Shown here one piece after another: positions 27,342 through 37,940 of a stretch of 64,000 nt of DNA. The number at the start of each line of letters is the position of its first letter. Position 1 is the first letter of the stretch. Under the pieces are notes generated by a model. That model was not told where the DNA came from and searched no databases. It saw only the letters and a list, made by a program, of their open reading frames with translations. The stretch comes from an uncultured SAR86 cluster bacterium (lineage in GTDB: Bacteria > Pseudomonadota > Gammaproteobacteria > Magnimaribacterales > AG-339-G14), in contig CACILL010000002.1 in assembly GCA_902587545.1 (NCBI GenBank), positions 124,001 to 188,000 on the forward strand, given 5' to 3'. A program made the translations under genes and the position numbers.

Positions 27342-28614
27342 AACCTAATTCCTGTCTTCTTTTATGGGCCATTATCGAGAAAATAATTGCCGGAATTCCA
27401 AGTAAAGCGCAAATTATAAAAAACTCGTGAAATCCCATACTATCGACAATTATTCCTGAACCTCCTGAAACAATCCTTGGTGGTACTGAAACTAGTGCCA
27501 CTAAAAAAGCAAACTGTGTTGCGGTAAAACTTTTCGAAACGATTGTGCCGAGAATAGTAACACCCATAACATTTACAAATCCCTGAGTAAAATTATCTAA
27601 AGTGATCGTCACTATCAGGAAATTTACATCATGACCAATCATATTTAGATATATAAAAGGGAGGTTAGTCAAAGGAGTTAGAATGGCTCCTGCAACCAAG
27701 TTTTTTGAAAGGCCGTAACGATATACTGAAGCTCCAGCAAATAGACCGCCTAAGATGGTCATGATAAGTCCATAAAAATTAGTTATTTCAGCAACTTCAA
27801 TTTTTGTAAATCCTGTTTCTCTGTAGAACGGCATAGCCATTGGACCTAAAAACATATCGCTCAGTCGATAAGTAAATATCAAGAGAAGTAACAGCAATAG
27901 ATGGTTCTTATATCTTAAATAAAGGTCTTTTAAAGGAGCTAAAAAAGAATCTTCAAACCATCCAAGAGGTTCCTTAAAAAAATCTTTAGGAGGTCTGATC
28001 TCTCTGGTTGGCTCTCTTATGAGGGTTAGGAAAATAAAAGACAAAAAGATAACAATTAAGCCAATCATTTGATAAGCAAAATTCCATCCAAATAATTCAG
28101 CTAAGTAAAAAGTTGCTACCCCAGAAAGCAAGATAGCTCCGATTCTCCAACCAATAACAAAAACTGCTGATGCTTCGCCTAACTCTCTTTTTTCGACAAG
28201 TTCTATTCTTAATGCGTCTGCACATATGTCTTGCGTAGCAGAAAAAAACCCAATTGCAAGAATCAAATATACAAAGATGTTTAAACTTTCTTTAGGCTCA
28301 ACAAAACTTATTGATAATATGATTAAACCAGTTACAAACTGAGATAAAAACAACCACGATTTTCTTTGTCCTAATCTATGAAGTCCTGGTATTTTTAAAC
28401 GATCTACTAAGGGAGCCCAAAATACTTTTAAAGAATAAATTAAAAAGACCAAAGAAAGCAGGCCAATAGTAGATTTTTCAATGCCCTCTTCTGATAACCA
28501 GTAGTTCAAAGGATCCATTAAGACCCCATAAGGGACTCCGGAGATGAAACCCAAGCATAAAATTACTAAAATTTGAGGACTTAAATAATTCCTCAAAGAA
28601 TCTATAAAAGTCAT
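27334..28614 (-). CDS. ampG: AmpG-type muropeptide permease (MFS)
   Basis: 426 residues with about 12 membrane helices. The N-terminal LGFISGVPYGVLMDPLNYWL and FWAPLVDRL segments and the ATQDICADALR motif fit AmpG. It imports anhydro-muropeptides released from peptidoglycan. ampD follows two genes downstream, so peptidoglycan recycling is encoded as a group. It is near the usual length, without the extra C-terminal helices of the E. coli protein (491). Confidence 0.85.
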   Translation of the reverse strand: MTFIDSLRNYLSPQILVILCLGFISGVPYGVLMDPLNYWLSEEGIEKSTIGLLSLVFLIYSLKVFWAPLVDRLKIPGLHRLGQRKSWLFLSQFVTGLIILSISFVEPKESLNIFVYLILAIGFFSATQDICADALRIELVEKRELGEASAVFVIGWRIGAILLSGVATFYLAELFGWNFAYQMIGLIVIFLSFIFLTLIREPTREIRPPKDFFKEPLGWFEDSFLAPLKDLYLRYKNHLLLLLLLIFTYRLSDMFLGPMAMPFYRETGFTKIEVAEITNFYGLIMTILGGLFAGASVYRYGLSKNLVAGAILTPLTNLPFIYLNMIGHDVNFLIVTITLDNFTQGFVNVMGVTILGTIVSKSFTATQFAFLVALVSVPPRIVSGGSGIIVDSMGFHEFFIICALLGIPAIIFSIMAHKRRQELGFE

Positions 28615-28616
28615 TT

Positions 28617-29099
28617 TTAGTCTCTAAAATTTTGAAATTGCAGAGGAATATTGAAATTTTGTTCTTTTATTAATGTGATTGCGGCTTGAAGATCGTCTCT
28701 TTTCTTTCCAGAAACTCTTACGGAGTCTCCCTGAATAGAGCTCTGTACTTTCATTTTTTTTGATTTTATAAGTACATTAATTTCTTTACCTATTTCACTC
28801 GAAATACCTTGAACAAGTTCAATATTTACTGAAGCTGAATTGTTGGCTTCATGAGTCTCACCTATTTTTAAACTTTTTAAGTCAATTTTACGTTTACTTA
28901 GATTTTCTTTGAGAATTGGAATAATTTGATCCAATTGAAAAGACTCATTAGCAGCAACTTTAATTTCGTTCTCTTGCAGAGCCACATTGGCGTTTGCATC
29001 TTTAAGGTCGTATCTATTAGTTATAACTCTATTAGTTTGGTCTATTGCATTTGATAACTCATGGTTATCAATTTTGGATTCAATATCAAAAGACGGCAT
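28617..29099 (-). CDS. yajQ: YajQ-family nucleotide-binding protein
   Basis: 160 residues, with the opening MPSFDIESKIDNHELSNAIDQ and the family's two ferredoxin-like RNP domains (ISSEIGKEINVLIKSKKMKVQSSIQ). Xanthomonas YajQ binds cyclic di-GMP; its role in other species is unclear. It lies between ampG and ampD without an evident functional link. Confidence 0.92.
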   Translation of the reverse strand: MPSFDIESKIDNHELSNAIDQTNRVITNRYDLKDANANVALQENEIKVAANESFQLDQIIPILKENLSKRKIDLKSLKIGETHEANNSASVNIELVQGISSEIGKEINVLIKSKKMKVQSSIQGDSVRVSGKKRDDLQAAITLIKEQNFNIPLQFQNFRD

Positions 29100-29108
29100 A
29101 AAGCTATT

Positions 29109-29639
29109 TTATCTTATCTTTGACCAATCAAAAAAGGGTCCTGGGTCAGTCTTTCTATCTGGTGCTATTTCAGAATGGCCTACGATATTTTCTTTTTTTA
29201 TCTCTGGAAAAGAACTGCAAAGAATTTCAATAAGCTTATTTAAAGAATCATATTGATTATCTTCAAAGGGAGCATTATCACTGCCAATAAGTTCAATACC
29301 TAATGAAAAATCATTACAATTTTCTTGGTTTTTAAAAGAAGATGCGCCAGCATGCCATGCCCTGTCATAAACCGACACGAATTGATAAATTTTTCCTGTT
29401 CGATCAATTACAAAGTGGCTAGATACTTTTAGACCTCTTATCTCATGAAAAAACTCATGGGACTCGAAATCAAGTTCGTTTTTGAAGAACTTTTTGACAT
29501 TATCAGGCGCAAAGTTTTCTGGGGGCAAGCTTATGTTATGAATAACGACGAGTTTTATCTCAGAATTTTTTGGTCTTTCATCAAAGTTTGGAGATATATG
29601 TTTTTCCGCGTTTGTAAGCCAACCTTCTTTATTTATCAT
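29109..29639 (-). CDS. ampD: N-acetyl-anhydromuramyl-L-alanine amidase AmpD
   Basis: The chosen start is ATG 29639 (MINKEGWL...), giving 176 residues. The upstream extension to 29678 lies inside dadA and has no match. Zinc ligands are seen as His in VVIHNIS, and His and Asp in VGHSEIAPDRKTDPG; the latter pair matches H154 and D164 of E. coli AmpD. It is a cytoplasmic enzyme that removes the peptide from anhMurNAc-peptides brought in by AmpG. It overlaps the 3' end of dadA by 11 bases. Confidence 0.9.
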   Translation of the reverse strand: MINKEGWLTNAEKHISPNFDERPKNSEIKLVVIHNISLPPENFAPDNVKKFFKNELDFESHEFFHEIRGLKVSSHFVIDRTGKIYQFVSVYDRAWHAGASSFKNQENCNDFSLGIELIGSDNAPFEDNQYDSLNKLIEILCSSFPEIKKENIVGHSEIAPDRKTDPGPFFDWSKIR

Positions 29640-30870
29640 TTCCCATCTTTTCAGCCAATATTTCGCCAGTAGCTGCACCTAAAGTCCAACCTAAGTGACC
29701 ATGTCCCGTATTGTAAAATATACCCTTAACTCTACTCTCAAATATTAAAGGCATCATGTCAGGTGTCATAGGTCTCAAACCAGCCCAGGGTGTATAGTTT
29801 TCTGTACTTACAGAAGGAAAATATTCTCTTACCCAATTAAGCAAAGGACGAATTCTATCTTGTCTGATATCTTTATTTTTTCCTGCTAATTCTGCAGTTC
29901 CTGCAACCCTAAGTCTATTACCAAGCCTGCTGGAAACAATTTTTACCGGATCATCCAATAAAGAAACCTGAGGTGCTGCTTGTTGAGAAATCATATCGTC
30001 AAGATAGATAGTCACACTATAACCTTTGACAGGATAAACCCTCATGCCATCACCTAATATATCTGCAAACTTTTGAGTTTCAACGCCAGCACAAACTGCA
30101 ACTTGATCGAAAACATATCCTTTTGAATTGGCTTGATCTGTCGCAGAAAGAATTACTTTATCTTTGTCCTTGTAGATTGTTTCTATTTCAGTATTGAAAA
30201 AAGTTTCCACACCGTATTTTTCTTCCAGGATTTTGATCATATTAGTACAAAATTTATGAATATCACCACTTGCGTCGGATTTTGTATAAATTCCCCCGAC
30301 TATTTTTTTTTCGTTGCTCGCAGACTTGAATGCAGGTTCCAAATCTTCAATTTCATCTAAAGATAAAGCCTCCCATTCCATGCCTTCCTGATCTAACCAA
30401 GAAGCTTTGTCTGCTGCAGAACTAAATTCTTTTTCGTCATTATAAAAATGAAGAATACCTTTCTTTAAAAGATCAAACTTAATGCCTTCAGAGTCGGCAA
30501 TATCAAAGTATATTTCTCTGGCTCTTTTGGCTAACTCGATAGTTTGCTGAGTGTTAGATTTGTGTTTGCCATTAAATGTAGCTAAAAGAAAACCAATCAT
30601 CCACTTGTATTTTTGAATACTGGGCGAGGGATTAAAAAGAAGCGGAGCATCTTTCTTGAACATCCACTTAATTCCGTTAAGTATGTTTTTTGTAGTATTC
30701 CAAGTTTCGGAATTACTAGCACTTAGTTGACCTCCATTAGCATAACTGGTTGCCATTGCAGGGTATCTTCTGGAATCAATTAAAGTAACTTTGTGACCTT
30801 TTTTAGCAAGTGCGTATGCTGTTGTTATGCCAGCGATACCAGCTCCAATAATTGCTATGTCACTTCTCAT
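29629..30870 (-). CDS. dadA: D-amino acid dehydrogenase (DadA-type)
   Basis: 413 residues. The FAD-binding IAIIGAGIAGITTAYALAKKG loop is at the start, SYANGGQLS follows, and the C-terminal FAD segment is WAGLRPMTPDMMP plus NTGHGHLGWTLG. It deaminates D-amino acids, mainly D-alanine, and passes electrons to quinone at the membrane. The position next to ampD suggests use of D-alanine from recycled peptidoglycan. It overlaps ispH by 4 bases. Confidence 0.88.
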   Translation of the reverse strand: MRSDIAIIGAGIAGITTAYALAKKGHKVTLIDSRRYPAMATSYANGGQLSASNSETWNTTKNILNGIKWMFKKDAPLLFNPSPSIQKYKWMIGFLLATFNGKHKSNTQQTIELAKRAREIYFDIADSEGIKFDLLKKGILHFYNDEKEFSSAADKASWLDQEGMEWEALSLDEIEDLEPAFKSASNEKKIVGGIYTKSDASGDIHKFCTNMIKILEEKYGVETFFNTEIETIYKDKDKVILSATDQANSKGYVFDQVAVCAGVETQKFADILGDGMRVYPVKGYSVTIYLDDMISQQAAPQVSLLDDPVKIVSSRLGNRLRVAGTAELAGKNKDIRQDRIRPLLNWVREYFPSVSTENYTPWAGLRPMTPDMMPLIFESRVKGIFYNTGHGHLGWTLGAATGEILAEKMGNDK

Positions 30871-31808
30871 CTAAGCTCTTTTGGAAGTTTGAAGGATATA
30901 TTTTCTTTGAGGCCTTGGATTTCTTCAACTATAGAAAACCCAAAACCTTTGCAATAAGAAATTATTTCTTTGACCAGTTCTTCAGGAGCTGAAGCTCCTG
31001 AAGTAATGCCTAATTTACTGATGTTTTTCAAAGAGTCCTCAGAAAGTTGCGAAACATGATCTACCAAGCATGATTCCGTTCCCATGAGTTCTGCTAGTTC
31101 CTTCAAGCGATTTGAATTTGAGCTATTTTCGGAACCAACAACAATTATAAAGTCTGTTTCTAAAGCAAGCTGCTTTACAGCATCTTGTCTATTTTGTGTT
31201 GCATAACAAATATCATCTGCATTTGGTGATTTTATTTTGGGAAATCTTTTCTTGAGTATTTCAATGATCTGCTTCGTGTCATCTACCGAGAGAGTTGTCT
31301 GAGTTACTAAAGCTAAATTAGAGGGCTGAGAAATATTTATATTTTGAGCATCTTTTTCATCTTCAACGAGATATATTTTTCCTGAACTATCATTTGGAAA
31401 CCTGCCAAGAGTTCCCTCAACTTCAGGATGATTTTTATGTCCGATCATGATGACGTCTCTTCCTTGCTGAGCATATTTAATGACTTCCATATGTACTTTA
31501 GTAACAAGGGGGCAAGTAGCGTCAAAAAAGTTTAAATTATATTTTTTTGCTTGAGATTCTACTTTTTCAGATACCCCATGAGCTGAAAATATTGTGACAG
31601 ATCCTTCTGGAACCTCATCAAGATTATCAACAAATCTAGCTCCACGAATTTTTAGGTCTTGCACAACTTTTCGATTGTGAACAACTTCATGCCTTACATA
31701 AACAGGAGGTCCAAACCTATCCAAAGCAATGTTTACGATATCTATTGCCCTATCTACCCCGGCGCAAAAGCCTCTAGGATTAGCTAGCTTAATGGTCTTA
31801 CTCTGCAT
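30867..31808 (-). CDS. ispH: 4-hydroxy-3-methylbut-2-enyl diphosphate reductase
   Basis: The chosen start is ATG 31808 ([15 protein letters not shown]...). Cluster Cys residues are in PRGFCAG, DATCPLV and [10 protein letters not shown], and the His residues VRHEVVHN and [11 protein letters not shown] are present. It makes IPP and DMAPP in the last step of the MEP pathway, and needs a 4Fe-4S cluster. The start overlaps the lspA end by 11 bases. ispG of the same pathway is at 54.8 kb. Confidence 0.96.
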   Translation of the reverse strand: MQSKTIKLANPRGFCAGVDRAIDIVNIALDRFGPPVYVRHEVVHNRKVVQDLKIRGARFVDNLDEVPEGSVTIFSAHGVSEKVESQAKKYNLNFFDATCPLVTKVHMEVIKYAQQGRDVIMIGHKNHPEVEGTLGRFPNDSSGKIYLVEDEKDAQNINISQPSNLALVTQTTLSVDDTKQIIEILKKRFPKIKSPNADDICYATQNRQDAVKQLALETDFIIVVGSENSSNSNRLKELAELMGTESCLVDHVSQLSEDSLKNISKLGITSGASAPEELVKEIISYCKGFGFSIVEEIQGLKENISFKLPKELR

Positions 31809-32313
31809 CAGATTTATGCACAAAAAAGGAATCAAACAATAAAAAAATTATACCTAATGTCACAAAGCAGTCAGCTAAATTAAATACATAAGGATTAAAT
31901 GTTATATCAATAAAATCTACAACATAGCCTCTTGTAATTCGATCTAAAAGATTTCCCAAGCCACCAGCAAAAATGAGGCTCCAAAAAACCCTTTCTTTGA
32001 AAAGGATTTCTTTGAATACAAGATTGGTAAAAATTGCTAAAAGCAGATAAAAACATATTAAAGAAACTAACAAAATAAATATTAATCCTAAATTAAGAGA
32101 AGCATCATTAAATAAATTAAAAGCGCCACCAAAATTTTTTATAAAAGTGAAGTTTAAAAACGGAATTATGTTTGTAGACTCATAAAGATTAAAGTTTGCC
32201 TCAATTAAGTATTTTGAGAATTGATCAAAAAAGACCAAAGAAATAATTAATGCAGTCAGAAAGAATAATTTTTGTGTTTTAAAAAAACTTTCTTTTTTCA
32301 CCCTCGCCCTCAA
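31798..32313 (-). CDS. lspA: Lipoprotein signal peptidase (signal peptidase II)
   Basis: 171 residues from TTG 32313, four membrane helices. The two catalytic Asp residues are in [17 protein letters not shown] and [11 protein letters not shown]. It cleaves lipoprotein signals such as those on the 3.7 kb lipoprotein and BamB. The start lies 35 bases inside the ileS end, which fits coupled translation in the ileS-lspA-ispH series. Confidence 0.94.
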   Translation of the reverse strand: MRARVKKESFFKTQKLFFLTALIISLVFFDQFSKYLIEANFNLYESTNIIPFLNFTFIKNFGGAFNLFNDASLNLGLIFILLVSLICFYLLLAIFTNLVFKEILFKERVFWSLIFAGGLGNLLDRITRGYVVDFIDITFNPYVFNLADCFVTLGIIFLLFDSFFVHKSDAE

Positions 32314-35053
32314 CGTTTTCTATACACCTTGGGCATAGACTTGAATCTAAAATCTTTTTGAGATTACCCGTATGATGCCAGCAACGATCACATTTTTCTT
32401 TATCGGAGGATTTTACTTCAATTAAAATAGAAGATTGACCATTGTCATCGGCAACCTCCAAGGAAGCATCTGAAACAATTAAAAGAAATTTCAACTCATC
32501 AATACAAGGACTTAATCTTAAAAAGGTCTCAGAGTTACAGAAGATTTTTACTTCAGCGTCTAAGGAAGAACCAATAATTCCGTCATTTCTTTTTTCCTCC
32601 AAAAGTTTATTTGCTTCAATTTTTATTTCATTTAACACTTTCCAAGAATCTTCGTCTAAAGTTAGGGATATATCTTTTTGAGCTGATGAAAAACTTTCTA
32701 GGAAAATAGACTTTTTGTCTTTATAGAACTCTCTGAAAGCCTCTTCTGCAGTGAAACTTAAAATTGGTGCAATCCATAACAATAATTTATCCAACAGGCT
32801 TTTTATTGTTGCTTGCGCTGAAATTCTAGCAAAACCAGATTTTTTTGAGGTATAGAGTCTGTCTTTGAGAATATCTAAATAAAAACTACCCAATTCGTTG
32901 GTACAAAAATTTAGAATTTTTTGATAAACCAAATGAAACTCATAATTTGAATAATCTTCAATAATTTCATTTTGGAGTTTTTCAGCCTCTTTAAGAATCC
33001 ATATATCTATTTCCACTCTTGAATCTAAACTGACTTCTTGCTGATGATCAAAATCATATAAATTTGATAACAAAAATCTAATCGTATTTCTGATTCTTCT
33101 GTAAGAATCCGCGGTTCTATCGAGGATTTCATCTGAAAAATAAATTTCATTTCTAAAATCTGATGAAGCTACCCATGCCCTCAGAATATCAGCTCCTTTC
33201 TTGTTCCAGACTGATTGAGGTGAGACAGTATTACCCAGAGATTTGGATTGTTTTTTTCCTTCGCCATCAACTACAAATCCGTGCGTGAGAACTGATCTAT
33301 ACGGAGCCTCTTTATTAATAGCCATGCCAGTCAATAAAGAAGACTGAAACCACCCCCTGTGTTGATCTGAACCTTCTAAATATAAATCAGCAGGATAAGA
33401 TAAATTTTCTCTTTGTTCTAAAACACAATGATGAGTTACGCCAGAGTCAAACCAGACGTCCAGGATGTCAGAAGATTTTTCATATAATTCATAGTCATCA
33501 ATTAACGAACTTGGTTCCATATCATACCAAGCTTGGATGCCTATTTTTTCTACCTCTTGTGCAACTTTTTCTATAATTTCAAGAGTCTTAGGATGAAGTT
33601 CTCCAGTTTCTTTATTTGTGAACAAAGGAAGCGGTACCCCCCAAGAGCGTTGTCTTGAAATACACCAATCTGGTCTTTCTTGCATCATTCCTTCAATTCT
33701 TGATTTTCCCCACTCTGGAAGCCAATTGATCTCATTTATTTTTTCTTCAGAGTTTTGCAAGAGGAAGTTCTTTTCCATGGAAATAAACCATTGAGGTGTT
33801 GCTCTAAAAAAAACAGGAATTTTATGACGCCAACAATTTGGAAAACTATGTCTATAAGTACTTTTACTAAGCAATAAAGATTTTTCAGCCAATAATTCAA
33901 TAATTTTATTATTTGCCTCCTCTAAATTTAGTCCACCAACAAATTCTTGGCTTTTGATAAATTCACCCTTTTCATCAACCGGGCTTCGAAAATCTAAGTC
34001 TTTACCTAAGCAAGCATGATAATCATCCATACCGTGAGCAGGAGCTGTATGAACGAGTCCTGTTCCCATTTCATCGGTTACATGCGTTCCAGAAATAAAT
34101 AAAGATCGTCTCTTTAAAAAAGGATGATTTGCTTCGATTTCGTTTAATGCACTTCCAGGTAACTTACCCAAAACATTGTGCGAACTAACATCTATTCTCT
34201 CTAAAGTTCTTTCCTTTAAAGTTGAAGCAACTAATACAGCTATTTGATTATTTTCATGTTCAAATTCTATTAATTCATATTGAAACTCAGGATTGAAAGA
34301 GATTGCTTGGTTGCTTGGAATTGTCCAAGGAGTAGTAGTCCATGATGCAGCAAAAGTTGGAGAATTAATTTCTAATGAAAGTAAATTTTCAAGAACTTCC
34401 TTTTGCATTGGAAAGAGGAAATCTATCGCTTTAGATTCTTTGTCATAATATTCAACTTCAGCTTCAGCAAGTGCGGACTTGCATTCTGAACACCAGTAGA
34501 CAGGTTTTTCTCCTCTTACTAAATGATTGGCTTCAATTATTTTGCCAAGCGCTCTGATGGTATTCGCCTCATAATCAAAAGACATGGTTTTGTAAGGATT
34601 TTTCCAGTCCGCTTGAATCCCAAGCCTTTTAAAATCATTCCTTTGAATGGCAATTTGTTGGTTAGCGTATTCTCGACACTCTTCTCTAAATTTATCAGCG
34701 GGAACTTCAACATTTACCTTTCCAATCTTTTTTTCAACATTCAATTCGATTGGAAGCCCATGACAATCCCAGCCTGGAATGTATGGAGAGTTGAACCCTT
34801 GAAGTTGTTTAAATTTAATAATGATATCTTTCAATACCTTATTATTTGTAGTTCCAAGGTGAATCGGACCATTTGCATAAGGTGGTCCGTCGTGTAATAA
34901 AAAATTTGGTCCATCTTTATTTTTACTTTGCAGCAAGTCATAAAGCTTAATTTCTTCCCAATACTTAATCATCTCTGGCTCTTTCTGAGCCAAATTGGCT
35001 TTCATGGAAAATCCTGTTTTAGGCAGATTTAAAGTATCTTTAATTTTTTTCAT
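32279..35053 (-). CDS. ileS: Isoleucyl-tRNA synthetase
   Basis: 924 residues. The HIGH-like signature is in GPIHLGT (HDGPPYANG precedes it) and the KMSKS-like signature is KKQSKSLGN. The C-terminal zinc site has CDRCWHHTG and CPRC. It charges tRNA-Ile and edits valine. It overlaps ribF by 14 bases and lspA by 35 bases. Confidence 0.98.
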   Translation of the reverse strand: MKKIKDTLNLPKTGFSMKANLAQKEPEMIKYWEEIKLYDLLQSKNKDGPNFLLHDGPPYANGPIHLGTTNNKVLKDIIIKFKQLQGFNSPYIPGWDCHGLPIELNVEKKIGKVNVEVPADKFREECREYANQQIAIQRNDFKRLGIQADWKNPYKTMSFDYEANTIRALGKIIEANHLVRGEKPVYWCSECKSALAEAEVEYYDKESKAIDFLFPMQKEVLENLLSLEINSPTFAASWTTTPWTIPSNQAISFNPEFQYELIEFEHENNQIAVLVASTLKERTLERIDVSSHNVLGKLPGSALNEIEANHPFLKRRSLFISGTHVTDEMGTGLVHTAPAHGMDDYHACLGKDLDFRSPVDEKGEFIKSQEFVGGLNLEEANNKIIELLAEKSLLLSKSTYRHSFPNCWRHKIPVFFRATPQWFISMEKNFLLQNSEEKINEINWLPEWGKSRIEGMMQERPDWCISRQRSWGVPLPLFTNKETGELHPKTLEIIEKVAQEVEKIGIQAWYDMEPSSLIDDYELYEKSSDILDVWFDSGVTHHCVLEQRENLSYPADLYLEGSDQHRGWFQSSLLTGMAINKEAPYRSVLTHGFVVDGEGKKQSKSLGNTVSPQSVWNKKGADILRAWVASSDFRNEIYFSDEILDRTADSYRRIRNTIRFLLSNLYDFDHQQEVSLDSRVEIDIWILKEAEKLQNEIIEDYSNYEFHLVYQKILNFCTNELGSFYLDILKDRLYTSKKSGFARISAQATIKSLLDKLLLWIAPILSFTAEEAFREFYKDKKSIFLESFSSAQKDISLTLDEDSWKVLNEIKIEANKLLEEKRNDGIIGSSLDAEVKIFCNSETFLRLSPCIDELKFLLIVSDASLEVADDNGQSSILIEVKSSDKEKCDRCWHHTGNLKKILDSSLCPRCIENVEGEGEKRKFF

Positions 35054-35996
35054 CTAGTAATTGTTCTTTGGCAGTATTTACGTCTTTTGCAATTTGTTTT
35101 TTTAGATCATCAAGACTATCGAACTTTTTTTCATCTCTTATTTTTTTAACGAATTCTACTTTTATACGCTTCCCATATATTTCTTTTTTAAAATCAAAAA
35201 TATTTACTTCTAGTACTGGAGAGGTACCTCCAACCGTAGGTCTGATTCCAATATTGGCAATACCCTCAAATTCTGACACATCTATTGAAATCTTTACAGA
35301 GAACACTCCTTTTATAGGCAAATTATTTTTCGGAAGCCATATATTTGCGGTTGGGAATCCTATTGATCTCCCCAATCTGTTTCCATGAACAACTTTTCCC
35401 TCAAAGGAGTAAGGTCTGCCCAATAATTTCTTTGTTGTCGAAAAATCACTTAAAGATAGTGTTTCTCTAATCCAAGTACTGCTAACGCGACGGTTATCGA
35501 TTGAAAAAGTAGGTAATTTTGACAATGAAATACCCTGACTCTTACTCCAATCTTTAAGCATCAAAAAATCTCCTTTTCTATCCTGTCCAAATCTAAAGTC
35601 ATCTCCTATCATTAAATTGCTAATATTTAATGGTCCTAAAACTTTCTCAATAAATATTTCTGGACTCATTGTTTGAAGAGACTTATTGAATTTTAAGAAA
35701 AAGGCAAAATCTATATTTTCATTTTCTAAATTTTTAAACTTGTCACGCCAAGGGGAGATTCTTGCTGGCTGCTCCATGATGTTTTTATCCATAGAAAAGA
35801 ATTCCTTTGCATGAGGTTCAGTAAATATCACCATTGTTTTAGCACTTGAATTTTGAGAAATATTTTTCATTTCCTGAATAATTTTTTTATGGCCTTTATG
35901 GAGGCCATCAAAGTTCCCAATAGTAACTACGAGTTGTTCTTCGCTAAATCTCTCATTGAATAGCGATAAGTTTTTTAATCCTCTTATCAAATACAT
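35040..35996 (-). CDS. ribF: Bifunctional riboflavin kinase / FAD synthetase
   Basis: 318 residues. The FAD-synthetase half begins with VVTIGNFDGLHKGHKKI, and the kinase half contains GRPYSFEGKVVHGNRLGRSIGFPTANI. It makes FMN and FAD from riboflavin. It is encoded directly after murJ and overlaps ileS, the usual gammaproteobacterial order. Confidence 0.96.
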   Translation of the reverse strand: MYLIRGLKNLSLFNERFSEEQLVVTIGNFDGLHKGHKKIIQEMKNISQNSSAKTMVIFTEPHAKEFFSMDKNIMEQPARISPWRDKFKNLENENIDFAFFLKFNKSLQTMSPEIFIEKVLGPLNISNLMIGDDFRFGQDRKGDFLMLKDWSKSQGISLSKLPTFSIDNRRVSSTWIRETLSLSDFSTTKKLLGRPYSFEGKVVHGNRLGRSIGFPTANIWLPKNNLPIKGVFSVKISIDVSEFEGIANIGIRPTVGGTSPVLEVNIFDFKKEIYGKRIKVEFVKKIRDEKKFDSLDDLKKQIAKDVNTAKEQLLDEKN

Positions 35997-37553
35997 TTAA
36001 TTTTTAAAAAAACTCATCCTTAAGCCGAGTACAAACATTAAACCAAAATATATAAACGCTCCAAAGAAAATGATGGAGAGTAAATTAAAAATTTGAAATA
36101 ACAAACTCCAGTCGGAAAAGTTAGGAAATAATGTTTGAAAGCCAAGAAGTCCAATAAATAAACCTAAAGAACTGATAATAATTTTCATAAGAAAAATCAC
36201 TGAATCTCCTTCTAGGGTTAATATGGATCGTTTTATAAGTATAAAGCTCAAAATAAAAAAGCTAACTATCGCAGCTATAACACTTCCAATTGCTAAACCA
36301 ATATGACCATAACCAAACTTAAAAGCAAAAAGCCAATTAAAAAATACATTTAGGATCAAGGATACTAGAGCAACATACATTGGAGTTTTGGGATCTTGTC
36401 TTGCAAAAAAACCTACATTGAGAATTTTTATAGCCATAAATGCAATCAACCCAAAACAAAATGCTTTTAGACTATAACTTGTCATAAGAGCATCTGAAGT
36501 TGAAAACTCACCTCGCAAGAATAAAATGCTAATGATTTCCGAGCTTAAAAAGTAAAGCCCAACTGATGACGGGATACCTACAATAAATATGAATTTTAAA
36601 GCCCAATTAAATTTTTCATTGAATTCCAAATCATTTTTTAGAGCAGCAGCATTTGATAAAGCGGGCAAAATAACTGTAGCTGCAGCAATAGCAAAAATTC
36701 CTAAAGGTAATTGAATTAGTCTATCTGAAAGATATAGCCAAGTTGGACTTCCGGTTTTTAGTAGGGATGCAAAAATTGTATCTATAAGGATATTAATTTG
36801 AATTATTCCACCACTTAAAATTCCTGGAAGCATCAATATTGAAATTTTTTTTAATCCAGGATGATTAAAATCCAATTTTAATTTTGGAAACAGCTTGAGT
36901 TTTAGAATAGGAATTAAATTTATAAAAAATTGAATGAGTCCTGCGGCAAAAACTCCCCAAGCAATAGCCAAAACCGGAAGTTGAAAGTAATCTGTAAAAA
37001 ATATTGCTCCAATAATAATGCTTAAGTTAAAAGCAATAGGAGTTGCAGCTGGGATGGAAAAAAAGCTAAAAGAATTCAGTATGGCCCCAAAAAAAGCAAC
37101 CAAAGATACAAAAAATAGGTAAGGAAAAGTAATTCTTAAGACTTCTATCGCAAGAATTTTTTTTGCCGGATCAAAATAAAACCCTGGAGCAAAAATAAAA
37201 ACCACGATTGGAGCAAAAATCATGAACAAAATACAAAGGAATAAAACCAATGATGAAATTGCAGTAAAAGTTAAATCTATCAGCTTCTTTAGCTCTTCCT
37301 TTGATTGATTATTCTTGTATTCCGTTAAGACAGGAATGAAAGCTTGGCTAAAAGCACCCTCAGCAACTAGCCTTCTGAATAAGTTGGGTATTTTTAGCAT
37401 CACCACAAATACATCGTGAGCAACTCCAGCTCCTAAAATATATGTGGTTGCTATGTCTCTTAAAACTCCAAATATTCTCGAAATAAAAGTCCAAAATGAA
37501 ACAACTAGAGTCCTAAGAGAAGTTTTAGCCTTTTGACTTTGTGAGGAATCCAA
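35997..37553 (-). CDS. murJ: Lipid II flippase MurJ
   Basis: 518 residues with 14 predicted membrane helices of the MOP superfamily. The N-terminus has SRIFGVLRDIATTYILGAG, and VAEGAFSQAFIPVLTEY follows. It moves lipid II across the inner membrane for peptidoglycan synthesis. ribF starts 1 base after its end; msrB lies 2 bases upstream of its start. Confidence 0.95.
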   Translation of the reverse strand: MDSSQSQKAKTSLRTLVVSFWTFISRIFGVLRDIATTYILGAGVAHDVFVVMLKIPNLFRRLVAEGAFSQAFIPVLTEYKNNQSKEELKKLIDLTFTAISSLVLFLCILFMIFAPIVVFIFAPGFYFDPAKKILAIEVLRITFPYLFFVSLVAFFGAILNSFSFFSIPAATPIAFNLSIIIGAIFFTDYFQLPVLAIAWGVFAAGLIQFFINLIPILKLKLFPKLKLDFNHPGLKKISILMLPGILSGGIIQINILIDTIFASLLKTGSPTWLYLSDRLIQLPLGIFAIAAATVILPALSNAAALKNDLEFNEKFNWALKFIFIVGIPSSVGLYFLSSEIISILFLRGEFSTSDALMTSYSLKAFCFGLIAFMAIKILNVGFFARQDPKTPMYVALVSLILNVFFNWLFAFKFGYGHIGLAIGSVIAAIVSFFILSFILIKRSILTLEGDSVIFLMKIIISSLGLFIGLLGFQTLFPNFSDWSLLFQIFNLLSIIFFGAFIYFGLMFVLGLRMSFFKN

Positions 37554-37555
37554 CT

Positions 37556-37939
37556 TTATTTATCAGATTTTTTAAACTGCATTGCAACAGAATTCATACA
37601 ATACCTTTTTCCTGTAGGCATCGGCCCATCAGGAAACAAATGTCCTAAGTGAGCATTGCACTTTTGGCAATGCACTTCTGTTCGAATCATCCCATGACTT
37701 TTGTCAATTTCTTCACCAACAGAATTTTCATTAAGAACATCCCAAAAGCTTGGCCATCCAGTTCCGGAATCATATTTTGTATCTGAGGAAAAAAGCTCAT
37801 TGCCACAACAAACACAAGTAAAAATACCTTCCTCTTTTGTATCCAAAAGTTCACCAGAAAAAGGTGCTTCAGTTCCATGCTCTTGAGTGACTATGTAAGA
37901 TGCTTTAGAAATCTTACCTTTGAGATCTTCTTTGTTCAT
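37556..37939 (-). CDS. msrB: Peptide methionine-R-sulfoxide reductase MsrB
   Basis: 127 residues. The zinc-binding pairs are CVCC and CQKC. The core YDSGTGWPSF and the catalytic Cys in GKRYCMNSVAM are clear. It repairs methionine-R-sulfoxide in proteins. It sits between murJ and the desaturase gene on the same strand, with gaps of 1-2 bases. Confidence 0.96.
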   Translation of the reverse strand: MNKEDLKGKISKASYIVTQEHGTEAPFSGELLDTKEEGIFTCVCCGNELFSSDTKYDSGTGWPSFWDVLNENSVGEEIDKSHGMIRTEVHCQKCNAHLGHLFPDGPMPTGKRYCMNSVAMQFKKSDK

Positions 37940-37940
37940 T

